Shown here piece by piece: positions 48,591 to 59,609 of a DNA stretch of 64,000 bases. How positions within the stretch are numbered: position 1 is the stretch's first letter; each line of letters opens with the position of its first letter. The stretch comes from Bullera alba (Eukaryota; Basidiomycota; Tremellomycetes; Tremellales; Bulleraceae): contig BCIX01000005.1 of NCBI GenBank assembly GCA_001600095.1, forward strand, positions 564,523 through 628,522. The letters are read 5' to 3'. Both the position numbers and the translations under genes were made by a program. The notes under the pieces were generated by a model. That model saw nothing but the letters and a program-made list of their open reading frames with translations. It was not told where the DNA came from and did not search any database.

Positions 48591-49281
48591 GCTGGGCTAT
48601 CAACAAGATGTGGAGGTCCAGTCGAGCGGGAGGTGAATCGTTGCAGGCTTCTAGTGTTGTTCGGTCAAACCCAGCAGTCCTTGCGATTTCAGTTGCCCTA
48701 GATGGCCGACGACGGGTTGTACTGTCTGTTGTACTGTATTGACCTGTTTTTGCTCGACATTGACAATAGAGTCTAGACCACCGACCTCGGGCGCGTTGAC
48801 GTCGCCGGGCTCACTGTCACCGGCGAGATCCAACGGAAGTATTCTTATCACCGAGGTTGTAGTCAGGTCGTGGCTTTTCTCTTCTGATCGATCGATGACA
48901 TGCTTGCTTGAGCTTATCTAGTACTGCTGCTTTGCTTTATGTACAGCTGCCCGCCTGAATCGTAAACATCCGCTCAACGACGTTCGGGCGATCATGGGAT
49001 GGACGCACTACCAGAGGAGGCTCATCTTGGAGATCCACGGCGTGAAGCGCCTCAAGGCATACCTGCCTCGGGCAGGAGAAGGCGAAGGCCGATCTTTCAG
49101 AGGTTCCTCCTTTCATCCAACCTATTCAACGCGATGAATGGGGTGGTCTTGCCGCACTTCTTCTCTCTCATGCACTCACTGCTGAACGAGCAGACGTTAA
49201 TGATTCTGGACAATCTCTGCTCAATCGATCATCCATTTGAACATTTTTTGCAGAGACCGGTACAGCCTACCTCTGAGCACT
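48591..49281. other. Divergent intergenic region
   Basis: Seven hundred bases between the alpha-adaptin start and amidase copy 1. Open frames here (for example 48999-49349) are Arg/Leu-rich and unsupported; no repeat or RNA was seen. Confidence 0.35.
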
Positions 49282-52075
49282 ATGCCTCGACTCGCCAACC
49301 TCTTCATCACGCTGCTCGCTTTGGCTACAGTCGTCCCAATCGTCGATAGCGTCGCTACCGGTGGCCTTCTATCGACCAGCCTGCTCAACCTGGTCTTCAA
49401 AACCTCACCGCAGAGACCCGCTCTGGCTTCAACCTCCCCGGTACATATTCGACTGGACGACGAGCTCGAACTGCTCGTGAGTCCTCAGCTACAAAAGCTA
49501 CATTTTGTGCGACCCTGAGCTGAGTCTTTCCTAGTATCATGTCGAGGATGTGCCATACTTCTCACCAAAACACGCATCACTCGCCATGCTATCATCTGAC
49601 CAGCTGCCCAGATACTCCGACAGGGCTTTGATCACCGTGCTCTGTATTCCAGCATCGGGACCTTTGATCACAGTACAAGACGTAACTTCAGCTCTTGACG
49701 ACGCTCTGGCTATTGACGACGTCATATCACCTGCATGGGTCAAAACCCTGGTCATCGTCCCGCAGCCTTTACGATTCAGCACCAAGTCCAGCTCAGGGGT
49801 TCAAATCCACGCAGACGCGGAATCCGTCCTCAAAGCTCGATACAGAGTCGAAAGGGTATTGCCGCATACATCCTTACTGATATCCGGACGTGGCAGCCTT
49901 GCCGCAGCATCGGCTCACTTGGACAGCCTGGATGGACCATACCTCGCCGTCCGCAGTACTCACCTGGAATTCATGGACCTGTATCCCGTGTATCGACTCT
50001 ACTCGGACATTTACCGCACATTCATGTACGGAATTTACAAGCCCCTGATCGCCTTGCCGCCACAGCTGCCCGGAGGGTATAAGGCATTGAGAAGGGTGGA
50101 CGAGTGGGGATACAATATCATCCCTGTGCCGTCCAGACTGTACGGAGATCAGAGTAAGCCTCTCAGCGGCCAGAGAGTCGGTGTCAAGGGTGAGCAATAA
50201 CCGGCGCATCGAGACTTTCAGCTTATACTGACATTTGCATTCCAGACATATACGATGTCCGGGGCTTAGTCACTTCAGCCGGGTCGAGAGCTTATGGCGA
50301 GCTTTACGGCGTCGTGGATGACTCTGCCTATGCGGTGTCCAAACTGGAAGATCTTGGAGCGATCCTAGTCGGCAAAACAAAAACGGCATCGCAAGTTCCT
50401 CTTCACTCGACAGGAGACAATGGCTGAACAAGTTGATGCAGCTTTGCTATGGGCAAGTGGGAAGGTGTAGGTGATCCCATTGTTATGACTGTGGTACCGA
50501 CTGACCTGCTATCATTCAGGCTGCCGAGTCCCTCGAGGAGCAATAGTGAGTGATCGAGCCTTCTGACCCCGGTACACAAGCTGGAACTTGTCCACAGCCC
50601 GTTCTCCGCGAGAGCAGATCTATGGCAGTCGTGCATCCAATCCTCCTCGGGCTCGGCATGCGCTATGACTGCCTATGACTGGCTGGACTCGGCCATCGGC
50701 TCTGACACTGGAGGTCAGCCCATCACTTCTGTTGTATCGGGGTGTACTGATTCAGAGCAGGTTCCGTTCGATTCCCCGGAGCCACAGCCGGTCTATATGG
50801 GAATAGAGTGAGTGAAATGGCACTCAATTCTGCTGAGACTCATTACTTCAGCCTAGCAATGGAGCTATATCTCTAGCTGGCGTGATTCCCGCTTTTGACC
50901 ACGCGGATACCGCTGGTGTGTTGACCAGAGACCCTTTCAAATTCGTCACCTTCCTAAAGTCCTGGTAGGTACCCGTTTCACAGTATGATCGACCGGCAGC
51001 TGAAGCGCACTCACTATAGGTACGAGGACTCGAGCTTGCACTTCCGATCATACCCCCGCCAGCCAAGACGTCTCCTTGTTGACCCAGACTACTTGAAGCA
51101 GAACAGCTCAGTGACCCGTGACCTGATCAGCAAGTTCATCGAGAACGTCAGTGAAGTTATGGACATCAAAGTGGAGACGTTTGACCTCAAAGGCGTCCTG
51201 GACAAGAACAACTTCACCGAAGAGGCTATCTACGAGATCATACCAGAGTTCAATACTGCCTTGCAGTGGTCAGTGAACATTTTCAGAGCGAGCCATCATA
51301 GATTGAGCTGACAGGAGTTAGGTGGACTTGGATACAGGTTGGCCAGCGATTCCTCGGGGATTATGGTCTTAAGCACGGAGGCAGGGAGCCTCCCATTGAC
51401 CCGACGCCCAGGGGGCGTTGGGCGACGGGGAAGGCAGTGGGAAGTGAGGCTCAGCATGATCGTACTGTGAAGCGACTACAAGATATCGGAGAGTGGATGA
51501 ACGACGAGGTCTTGGGTGAGGCTAACGAGGAGAGCTGCTCGGACTCCATGTAAGTGCAAGTCAATGAGTGAATGTGAAGGGACAGACCATTGACGACTAA
51601 TAGCTGGATATACGATGTGCTCATGGGCCAAGGACCGATCTACCGCGAAGCTGCGCTGAATGAACCTGACTCAGAAGATCAACCGTGAGTTTCGAGAGAT
51701 CTGTTCGTGTGACATGTCTCACCATCTGGGCAGATTCTTCAGTGGAAACAATCTCTGCAACATTGCTGGTTGCGTCGACATCACCATTCCCATCGGGCAA
51801 GCGCCGTTCAACAGCTCCGTCTCGAAAATAGAGGAGATGCGACCCGTCTCTGTCAGTCTGGTCGCCAGGCGAGGATGCGAGTGAGTGATCATGCCAGTCA
51901 AGCGGGATGACTATGATGCTGACGGGCGTCAGCTTCATGCTGCTCGATTTCATCGAGCTCCTGGCCAAGGCAAGTATTCTTGACGAAGTCCGGGTGGTTG
52001 TCGAGATCACACCGCTGACATATTTCGTAGCATGGGCTGGTGAAGACCGTGAAGACTGGCAGGACCGCGTTCTGA
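49282..52075 (+). CDS. Amidase-signature family protein, copy 1 (putatively secreted)
   Basis: Starts [20 protein letters not shown], a signal peptide or anchor. A novel 200-residue N-terminal region contains [20 protein letters not shown] and [11 protein letters not shown]. The amidase domain then follows: [35 protein letters not shown] with the catalytic-triad Lys; [12 protein letters not shown] in place of the usual GSSSGSG (Gly to Gln, Gly to Ala); and [15 protein letters not shown] with the catalytic Ser. The C-terminal part reads [20 protein letters not shown] and [18 protein letters not shown], ending at TGA 52073-52075. About 12 exons. One intron (50391-50441) has a GCAAGT donor where copy 2 has GTGAGT. 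Amidase-signature enzymes hydrolyse amides; the substrate is unknown. The altered Ser-loop may affect the oxyanion hole. Confidence 0.85.
50391..50441 (+). other. GC-AG intron in amidase copy 1
   Basis: GCAAGT donor after ...ACG GCA TC and acceptor TTGATGCAG before CTTTGCTATGG. Splicing gives KTASFAMG, matching KTATFAMG of copy 2, which uses GTGAGT at the same position. The other introns I read in both copies are GT-AG. Confidence 0.75.
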
Positions 52076-52147
52076 GCCTCTCCTGGTTCGAAACCCCTCT
52101 CCCGCATCTTGCTTGCATCATTTCGGCTCTTGAGCGAGACTCATTGT

Positions 52148-52864
52148 CTATAGATACTTCTGCAAATTGTCCCATACCATCTTGTACCCATTGGCCCACA
52201 TGTGAATACCGTCGAATGTGAACTCCTTTTTCAACATGCCCTTCTCGTCCGTCAGTCCCTCGTTGACATCGATGAATTTGGCCCCCAACCCCTCCGCCAT
52301 CTCCTTGACCGCTTGGCTTGCTGCCTGGACGGCTTCGTTCGTCCTTCTTCTCTTGAGCTCCGCGATGAACTCGGCAGGTACACCTGGAATGTCGATACTG
52401 ACGTCCGTATTGCCCGGGTAATAGGCCATGACCAATATCTCACAGTTTGGAACCCTCTCTTTGACCTGTTTCAACATTGCACTATAGCGTTCCACCAGGA
52501 TTTGGGGGGTGAAACCAGTCTGGGCGATATCGTTACTGCCAATGTTTATGAATAGTCGACTTGGCTCGAGGTTGAGCACGCAATCCTCAAAGGCGACTTG
52601 ATACTCTTTGGTGGTAGTCCCTGCGATTCCGCGGTTGTAGATTATGGTGTTGACGCCGTGGGACAGGTTGAGCTCGGCAATGGGGAAGAATTCCATCAGG
52701 GACGAGCCGGCAAAGACGACTTGGCCCTTTTGAGCGTATTGGTTGAGATGACGGTATTGCCCTATCTTCGCTTTCATCTCCAGTGTCAAGTTGGGCGGGT
52801 CGTTGATGTGCTGCATCTTGAACAGGTGAGGGCTGGGAAATGTGGAGGATCGTTCCGGTGACAA
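52148..52864 (-). CDS. SGNH/GDSL-family hydrolase, bacterial type, intronless
   Basis: One uninterrupted frame of 238 residues in a window where other recognised genes have introns. It has the SGNH blocks: block I VVFAGSSLMEFFPI with the nucleophile Ser (GSSL form); block II YNRGIAGTTT with Gly; block III FINIGSNDIA with Asn; and block V DGIHMWANGY with Asp and His. The block I GSSLMEFFP and block II GIAGTTT forms are typical of bacterial, especially Firmicute, lipase/acylhydrolase-like proteins of the GDSL_2 type rather than of the plant or fungal extracellular ones. No signal peptide is evident, so it is probably cytosolic. An inner Met (MQHINDPPNLTLEMK) at residue 17 is an alternative start. 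The stop is 73 bases from the convergent amidase copy 1. The bacterial origin is an inference. Confidence 0.85.
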   Translation of the reverse strand: MSPERSSTFPSPHLFKMQHINDPPNLTLEMKAKIGQYRHLNQYAQKGQVVFAGSSLMEFFPIAELNLSHGVNTIIYNRGIAGTTTKEYQVAFEDCVLNLEPSRLFINIGSNDIAQTGFTPQILVERYSAMLKQVKERVPNCEILVMAYYPGNTDVSIDIPGVPAEFIAELKRRRTNEAVQAASQAVKEMAEGLGAKFIDVNEGLTDEKGMLKKEFTFDGIHMWANGYKMVWDNLQKYL

Positions 52865-53463
52865 GGAGGTCGCAAGTGTACGCCAGTCAAACGTCTTCTG
52901 AGTGATTCTCTTCAGGCCTCTTCAGACCAACAGGCGAACGGACTCAAGATTGCGCTCTTGTGTGAGCATTTGGGGCTGCATGAGATGCAGCCTGGATGGG
53001 GTATAGATAGAACGCTACCCTAACCGGCTAACGGATGGCCGAGTCGATTTGGCCGACCGCATTTGTCCGCGGAGGGGGAGTATCTCCGACGGACCGACGC
53101 AGCGACTCCCTACGGCGGCCGGCTGGGGCGTCCATGGGTGCATGCTGGTGGGACCCATTCGCTCTTGTATGCTGCGACGCAGTCAGGAAAGCCAGCCAGA
53201 CGGGCGTACTTCCTCGTCCTTCGCATGTACAGGATGGATTGCTACCAGCACCTTCGAGCGACACCGAGGCAAAGTTTCAGTATCTTCCAGTCCGAGGCCC
53301 GTGGCTTGCACGTGGCCATCTTACGTTTCGGCTTAATGCTGAAACGCCACAGGTCTGAAACCGTTTTGCTGGGCTGATGCAAGCGATCACTCGATCACCT
53401 TAGCATCCTGTCTCTACATCCAACTCGATACGCAGCATCTACGCCACTACTCGACCGTCCGAG
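52865..53463. other. Intergenic region upstream of GDSL gene
   Basis: Six hundred bases. Several overlapping open frames on both strands at 53028-53377 reflect G/C-rich composition and lack domain content. It probably holds the GDSL promoter. Confidence 0.35.
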
Positions 53464-53650
53464 CATGTCCACTCCGGGCGGTTGTGCGTCATTCAGCAGG
53501 ACGACAGGCGCCTCTGGCGCGCGCAGATGAAGCGATATTCCCCAAATGCCACGACAAGCTCTTCTGCTCGCGAGAATGTCAACTCAAGGATTGGCCCTCC
53601 CACAAGACCACTTGCCGACAAACACCATCAAATATAACCAGGTCAAAGTC
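53464..53650 (+). pseudogene. MYND-finger remnant 1
   Basis: An ATG at about 53464 reads MSTPGGCASFSR, paralleling MSSPTCSSC of the second copy, but the second Cys of the first pair is replaced and the frame is lost by about 53520. In another frame the second half of the finger is intact: FPKCHDKLFCSRECQLKDWP then SHKTTCRQ. The remaining open frame to 53993 is Ser/Pro/Gln-rich. I read it as a broken duplicate of the copy at 54187; an undetected intron could rescue it but I found none. Confidence 0.55.
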
Positions 53651-54186
53651 GATCCAGTCCAATCAAACGCAGAACCACCAATGGCCAATAACGCCCATGT
53701 CGCTACAACACCCACTGCCTGGACGGGTCTCGCTCGAGCCGTCCCAACCACCGACAACTTCGGTCACACCTCAACTCCCTGGAGAAGGACTGATCGGTCC
53801 ATTGGACTCCCACACGCGATGCGCTCTACTGGTTTCGCTGATGCTAGTTCGGACAGACAGGCACCAAGCAGCAGCGCCCGTGTCGCGTCAAAAACCGCGA
53901 CGACCGGTTATGCTTAAGCCAGCCCGAGCACAGGAAGGTTCGAGATCCATAAATCCAAGCCAACGCCAACTGCTTCGTCAGGCCTTGCTATAGCCAGGCC
54001 AGCAGGACGCAAAAACACCGGCTCCTATAGCAGTCATCGGGCAAAGAGTGACGCCGCTGCCGACTCTGAAACTTTTGTCTTGTCCTGAGCCGATGTTGAC
54101 TCTGTGTTGACCTGGTCTCTGCATTCACTCCATCATTATAGATTTCAGCCCCATTTCTCAAAGCTACCAGCCCATATCTCTCAACC

Positions 54187-55009
54187 ATGTCTTCTCCCAC
54201 TTGTTCCTCTTGCAGCAAGATCGAGGCCGATCTTGGCACGCCGATGAAACGATGCGCCAAATGTCACGACACGCTCTACTGTTCTCGGGAATGCCAAGTT
54301 GACGGTCGGCCTACCCACAAAGCCTCCTGCCAAAAGAAGGCCAGTGGCGCACATCCACCACCCACCGGCTCAAGTAGCTCCTCTGGCCCGGCGCAGATGG
54401 GTATCATGGCACAGCTGTTGAATGGTAGAAAGCCCATACCCGTGTCCGAGTAGAACAGGGTGTATGGCTATTTGGTCGACTGTTTCCAAATGCGCGTAGA
54501 GGACGAATACACCTTCAACGGCGAGCTACACTCTGTCTACAACCTACAATAAAGTGAACGCTCTCCCCCCATGCCGCTCATTCCTCAACTCTGCCGAGAA
54601 GAACGGGAATGTCCTGGCGAGTTGGTGGTCGGAGGAGAGACGAGAGCTGTGCGAGGAGATGGCTTTGGATAAAGAGGGGAAGTACTGCATTCACCATGCA
54701 GTAGAGAAGCACGACGTCCAGGAGGCGTACAATGACACTATGATGCCAATGAATTTCAGGCTGTTCACGGATCAGATCTGTGGGTTCCTGGTGATGCGAG
54801 GATAGAGAGGACAGGCCGGAGTCTGAGAACACGAAGCGGAGTACGAGTCCGAGGAGTACAACACTGAGGATTACGGCGCCGAGGAATACGGCTCCGAGGA
54901 GGAGTACGTGTCAGAGCCGGAGCATGACTCTGAGGGGGGGCATGGTTCTGAGTCGGATCACGAATCCGAGTCGAGCAGGGCCTCCGCAGGCCGCAGGCGG
55001 GCGTTGTAG
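54187..55009 (+). pseudogene. MYND-finger protein gene, interrupted by stops and a frameshift
   Basis: Starts MSSPTCSSCSKIEADLGTPM with a full MYND finger (C-x2-C ... CAKCHDTLYCSREC ... H-x3-C at about residues 6-48), then a Ser/Pro linker to a TAG at 54451-54453. In the same frame beyond the stop follow VYGYLVDCFQMRVEDEYTFN and GELHSVYNL, then TAA. A +1 shift gives SFLNSAEKNGNVLASWW through MMPMNFRLF, then TAG and TGA in frame, followed by a Glu/Tyr-rich acidic tail to 55009. These pieces in this order match the fungal MYND proteins with a VYxYLVDCFRMRVED core that I know of. Four stops and a shift imply decay, or a short truncated product of 88 residues. Confidence 0.6.
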
Positions 55010-55480
55010 TGGACCTATGATGCAGCGACTTGCAGAGAGAGAAGTAGAGAAGTCAATTGAAACCTGTTTAGGAAATGCTTACAATCAATTGTGAACTCAG
55101 GATATTTTGACTACAAACTTATATTACGATAGCATCGGCCGGCTGCTTGTTTTGATTAACCGTGCTCGGGAGCAAAACTGAAACCCGGGATCAGAGATAA
55201 GGGATCTGAGCGGCTGAGAGATAAGCTCGTGGGGATCGTCGCTGTATTGCTTTATCGCTGGGAAAGGGGAGGGGCAGGAGGCCGGAAGCGGGAGAGAGGA
55301 GGGAAGGGAGGCTTGTTTGGTTCCTATCAAGGCCAAGCTATCACACACAGCGAACACGACCCACGCACGCGTCGCAGCTTCCCAGTCACATCAGCCATAT
55401 CATGAACCCCTTCCCACATCACCTCTCTCTCCCACCATTGACCACTCGCTCAATCAATCTCATAGCCACGAGCCCGCGGA
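55010..55480. other. Promoter region of amidase copy 2
   Basis: No gene. A purine-rich stretch at about 55260-55315 (runs of GGGAG/GGAAG) is followed by a C/A/T-rich leader. The ATG at 55402 is in another frame and out of phase with the amidase. Confidence 0.35.
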
Positions 55481-58268
55481 ATGGGCTCATCTTTACTCAC
55501 TCCCATCAAGACCACAACCACTGTACTCTGCCTTATCCCGCTTATCTACCTTTTCCTCAGCCTCGATGTCGTCACTCAATCCCTCTCCGCTGGTCGCTTC
55601 CTCGAACTCAGCTACAGGGCACGACAGCGTACTCAGCAACCTTCGCGACATAGGCTGAGCCTAGACAGAGAGGATGAGCTTCTGGTGAGTCTGTAGCTCC
55701 TTGACACGTTGGCTGACGACGCCATAGTACCATGTCAATGACGTTCCATACTTCTCACCTTTGGCGGCCCTGGTGGCTACCCTGCCAATGACTCTGCAGT
55801 CCGAGCAGGATGCTTTGTCCTCATCTTTGGTCACCATCCTCCACGTACCATCTACCAACTCAACAATCTCCCTGCATGACGTGGTCACATCGATAGAATC
55901 AGCCTTAACTCTAGACGATGTATTGTCACCCGCTTGGCTGGACACGTTGATCTTGGTGGCCGACGCCATCGACACACCTATCCGTCTCGACGTAGCAGTC
56001 GCTTCCGCCCTCTACCTCGACTATGGGGTTAAATCGCTCTTACTACATCCCTCTCTGCACCCACCCCCATCGCGACGCTTCCCAGGGGTAGACCTTGAGA
56101 TCCAGTCTTTGCCCCCTTCCGCCATTATCCCAAAGAGGGTCAACGGACCGTACCTGGCCAGAAAGAATATGAACAAGATGGACCTATACCCAGTATACAG
56201 GCTCTACAGCGACATCTACCGGACCTTCCTATTTGGAATGTACAAGCCGCCCTCGCTATCGGCAGAGGAAGAGCCATATCGCACCTTCCGGCACGTCGAC
56301 TCCAAGGGTTACACCATGATTCCAGTCCCATCAAGACTGTACGGACGATCATCTGACCAGCTCCACGGGAAGCGAATCGGCATCAAAGGTGAGCATTGGT
56401 AAATAAGACACTACAGCGATCATTGCTAAATGAAAGCGCAGACATCTTCGACGTGAAAGGTGTGGTGACCGCTGGGGGAAACAGGGCCTATGGAGATCTA
56501 TACGGAGAGGCGAATGTGACCGCATCTGCAGTCTCCAAGCTGGAGGATCTTGGAGCTGTGCTTGTTGGCAAGACCAAGACCGCTACGTGAGTCTCCGTCA
56601 AGCTGCCTGTGCGCCTGAGCTAACTTGATCTAGGTTCGCAATGGGAAGCCAAGGGGTAAGTCGTCCCAGACTACAATGTACTGATTTGCTCAGAACAGCG
56701 ATACGGTGGACGAGCAGTAGTGAGTTGAGCTGCGTGGTGTTAGGCGGACCCTGATATCTGGTGTCTTAGCCCGTTTTCGGCAAGGGGTGATCTGTGGCAA
56801 TCATGCGTGGGCTCTTCATCTGGGTCGGGATGCGCTATGGGTGCATACGACTGGCTCGACTTTGCGCTAGGGTCAGATACCGGTGGTGAGTCCTGGAGTC
56901 GCTGTCGTAAGTTCGTCATCTGAGGCAAAGTAGGTTCCGTCAGAGGTCCCGCTGCTGTAGTCGGATTGTATGGCAACAGGGTATGTGATCACCGCACAGG
57001 TGTAAGGTGCCTGCTCATAGAATGTCAGCCCAGTACCGGTACGATGCCGCTGGACGGCGCTATACCCCTCTTCGGACACGCAGATACAGCTGGGATCTTC
57101 AGTCGAGACCCCATTGACTTCACTAATCTCGTCCGAGCATGGTAGGTCCGCTGACACACGTCAGGAAGCGAACCCCAGCTGACCTATCTCAGGTATGAGA
57201 CCTCGCCTCTCGAGCTCAAGGCGTACCCTGCTCTGCCTAAACGGCTCCTTCTGTCATCGAAATACCTCCAACAAGAGACCGTCATGGCTCAGAGCCTTGT
57301 GGACGACTTCATCGAGAACGTCTCGTCAACCTTTGGAATGGCAAAAGTTGAGCTGGACATGGAGGCGGCTGTGGAGAACGAGAGCTTTGGGCCGGAGGAC
57401 ATCGCGGGGATGTATCAGGATTATCACCTTGCCGCAGCTTGGTGAGTCGCAGTCTACGTCCTATCGGCCTTCATTGCAATGGCTGAGTGATATCGGCTCA
57501 GGTGGGCTTGGACGCAACATGGACAAAAGTTCCGCAACGACTATGCTGCCCAGAATCAGGGCCGAGAACCGCCCATGGATCCTTGGGCGAGGGAAACCTG
57601 GGAGAATGGACGGGTGAATGGGAGCTGGGAACAATTCAACCAGACATCAGAGTGGTTGGTCGAGATGGGCAAGTGGATCAACGACGACACGCTGGGCCAG
57701 AACGAGGATACATGTTCAGACGGCATGTAAGTAGCTAGGGACAGGAGTTGGGATGTGGGCTAATTGGCTTAGTATGGTCTACGACATTGGGGAGGGTATG
57801 GGACCTGTATATAGGGAGAAGGACCTGAACCCGAATTGGGAGACGCGAAACCCGTGAGCATCATGTCGATCATCAGCTAGTCAGCACTGACATACGGGGC
57901 AGATTCCGATTCTTCCCCGGAGCCGGAGTGTGCCCTTTGGCAGGATGCGTGGACTTGACTATTCCCATTGGACAAGTACCGTACCTCTCGGCCGTGTCGA
58001 AAGTAGAGGAGATGAAACCTGTGACTATCAACCTCGTCGCGAGGAAGGGCTGCGAGTGAGTCGACCCGGACCCCTCTCGCTCGCGAAGGCGAGAGGGCGG
58101 TCAATTGCGATCAGAATAGAGCTGACCTACATAGCTTCATGTTATTGGACTTTGTGGATCGTTTGGCCGAGGTAAGTGTCGTGGAAGCGGTATGAGTCAT
58201 CGGATGAGCTGACTGTGGATCAGGCCGGACTCATCACCGCTGTCAAGACGGGTCGGACGGCGTACTAG
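55481..58268 (+). CDS. Amidase-signature family protein, copy 2 (membrane-anchored or secreted)
   Basis: Paralogue of the gene at 49282. Starts [20 protein letters not shown] with a hydrophobic segment ([15 protein letters not shown]), a signal anchor. The same unusual N-terminal region contains [20 protein letters not shown] and [10 protein letters not shown]. The amidase domain follows: [37 protein letters not shown] (Lys of the triad), [18 protein letters not shown] (canonical Ser-loop) and [19 protein letters not shown] (nucleophile Ser). C-terminal [34 protein letters not shown] and VKTGRTAY end at TAG 58266-58268. It has a dozen exons at the same positions as copy 1. All three catalytic residues are kept, so it should be active. 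The N-terminal region before the amidase domain is about 200 residues longer than in typical amidases. Confidence 0.88.
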
Positions 58269-58661
58269 GCCCGAAGCAGGTTCTTCCGGGTCGGAGGTTG
58301 TACTTTGCTTATCAGTTGTAAATCACCCTCGATCAGTAGTCAGTCGTTGTTGCGTTGTCGGGTTTACGATGTGTATAAATCTATAGACAGAAACGTTCCA
58401 GGCATGGACCAGGTTGTACGAGCGGAAGTGAGCCAGTGCAGAAGCCAGCTGGGAGTCTGGGACATGGGAGCAGCAAGAGCGGCGTTGAGCGTTGAGGCGG
58501 CCCGCTTTGTCCCGCAGCCTCCTGTCAGCGTGTCAGTCGTGGCATCTTGGAGTAGCGGATGTGGCATCGCCCTTACACTTGACTACATAGAAGCTTCTCA
58601 TGCTGTATGTGTACGATTAGCCTTCTCACCAAGTTCTCCTCCGAACACTGCACCGTTAACC

Positions 58662-59081
58662 ATGCCTGAGCGATCGATCCCGCCCACATCGTCATCTGGT
58701 TTTTCGATGCCGGGCACTACTCCTGACAATGCCAGCACTACCGCTCCCGCCGTCAACATTGCTGAGCAGCGACAACTATGTTGCTACCGCCCTGACCATC
58801 TAGGCCAGTGCGTCTACCTCGGCCACAGCCCAAGCGCGGGATTTCAGCCCTCCGGATCCAATGGACAAGCGAGTGGAGCCTCTCCCGGTCGGGTCGCACA
58901 GCACGATTTGCTCAATAGGACACCGGCAGGCCTGGCTTTTATGGCAGCTACCTTCGCGGCGCAGCCCCCGAAATACGGGTTCGACGTGTCGAAAGGCGTT
59001 GCGACGGATCTCACGGGCAAGGAACTGGATGAAGAGCAGAAGAAGGAGTATGAGCGATGGAAGGGGGAGAATGGCAATTGA
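58662..59081 (+). CDS. Small unrecognised protein (uncertain)
   Basis: Frame from ATG 58662 (MPERSIPPTSSSGFSMPGTT) to the TGA at 59079-59081, 139 residues. The end, FDVSKGVATDLTGKELDEEQ with KKEYERWKGENGN, looks like a real helical C-terminus rather than random sequence. The middle is less protein-like and may contain an intron. It is separated from amidase copy 2 by 390 bases, in the same direction. No domain recognised. Confidence 0.35.
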   Translation: MPERSIPPTSSSGFSMPGTTPDNASTTAPAVNIAEQRQLCCYRPDHLGQCVYLGHSPSAGFQPSGSNGQASGASPGRVAQHDLLNRTPAGLAFMAATFAAQPPKYGFDVSKGVATDLTGKELDEEQKKEYERWKGENGN

Positions 59082-59609
59082 ATTTGATCTATCCGCTTCA
59101 GTGTCGCCCGGAGATGTACCGTCAATCAAGACCCGCGGGTCGAGGCTGTCGAGGTGAACGAAGTTGTCAGCTTGGTCGGATCGGACAGAATGGTCGTACT
59201 GCTGTGTGAGGATTTGGACCTAGGCGCACGAAGAACCTTGATGGGTATCGAACTCGACCCCGCCCTCATTATAGAACCAATGGGCACGTAGAGCACGAAA
59301 CTTGGACACTGTGTCCACTTCCTGGCCAGGTCAAAGTCCCAGAGCCAGGGTACTCGAGGCAGTATAGTACAACATAGTGCATTCTCACCTGTAAGAATAC
59401 ACCTATAGCAAACCGAGGCCTCGATACTACTCACTACCGCGAGAAGAGCGATTACACCTATTGGACTTGGTCTGAGCCCTGCTCAAACACTGAGAACACA
59501 GCCTCCAAACAGTCTCCAATCGATGGATGCTGTCTAAAGTTGCCCCTCTTCCTCCTGGATCTCCTGATCCAACGCACCATTCCCACAGCCTTCCAAGGGA
59601 GGTGGCCCC
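59082..59609. other. Intergenic region
   Basis: Five hundred bases between convergent ends; no supported gene, repeat or RNA. Confidence 0.35.

Noticed and set aside
48999..49349. 116-codon frame before amidase copy 1
   Set aside because: Overlaps the amidase start in another frame and has no domain; Arg-rich runs suggest chance.
52985..53030. CCCTAAC word suggesting an interstitial telomere
   Set aside because: A single CTACCCTAACC occurrence without repetition.
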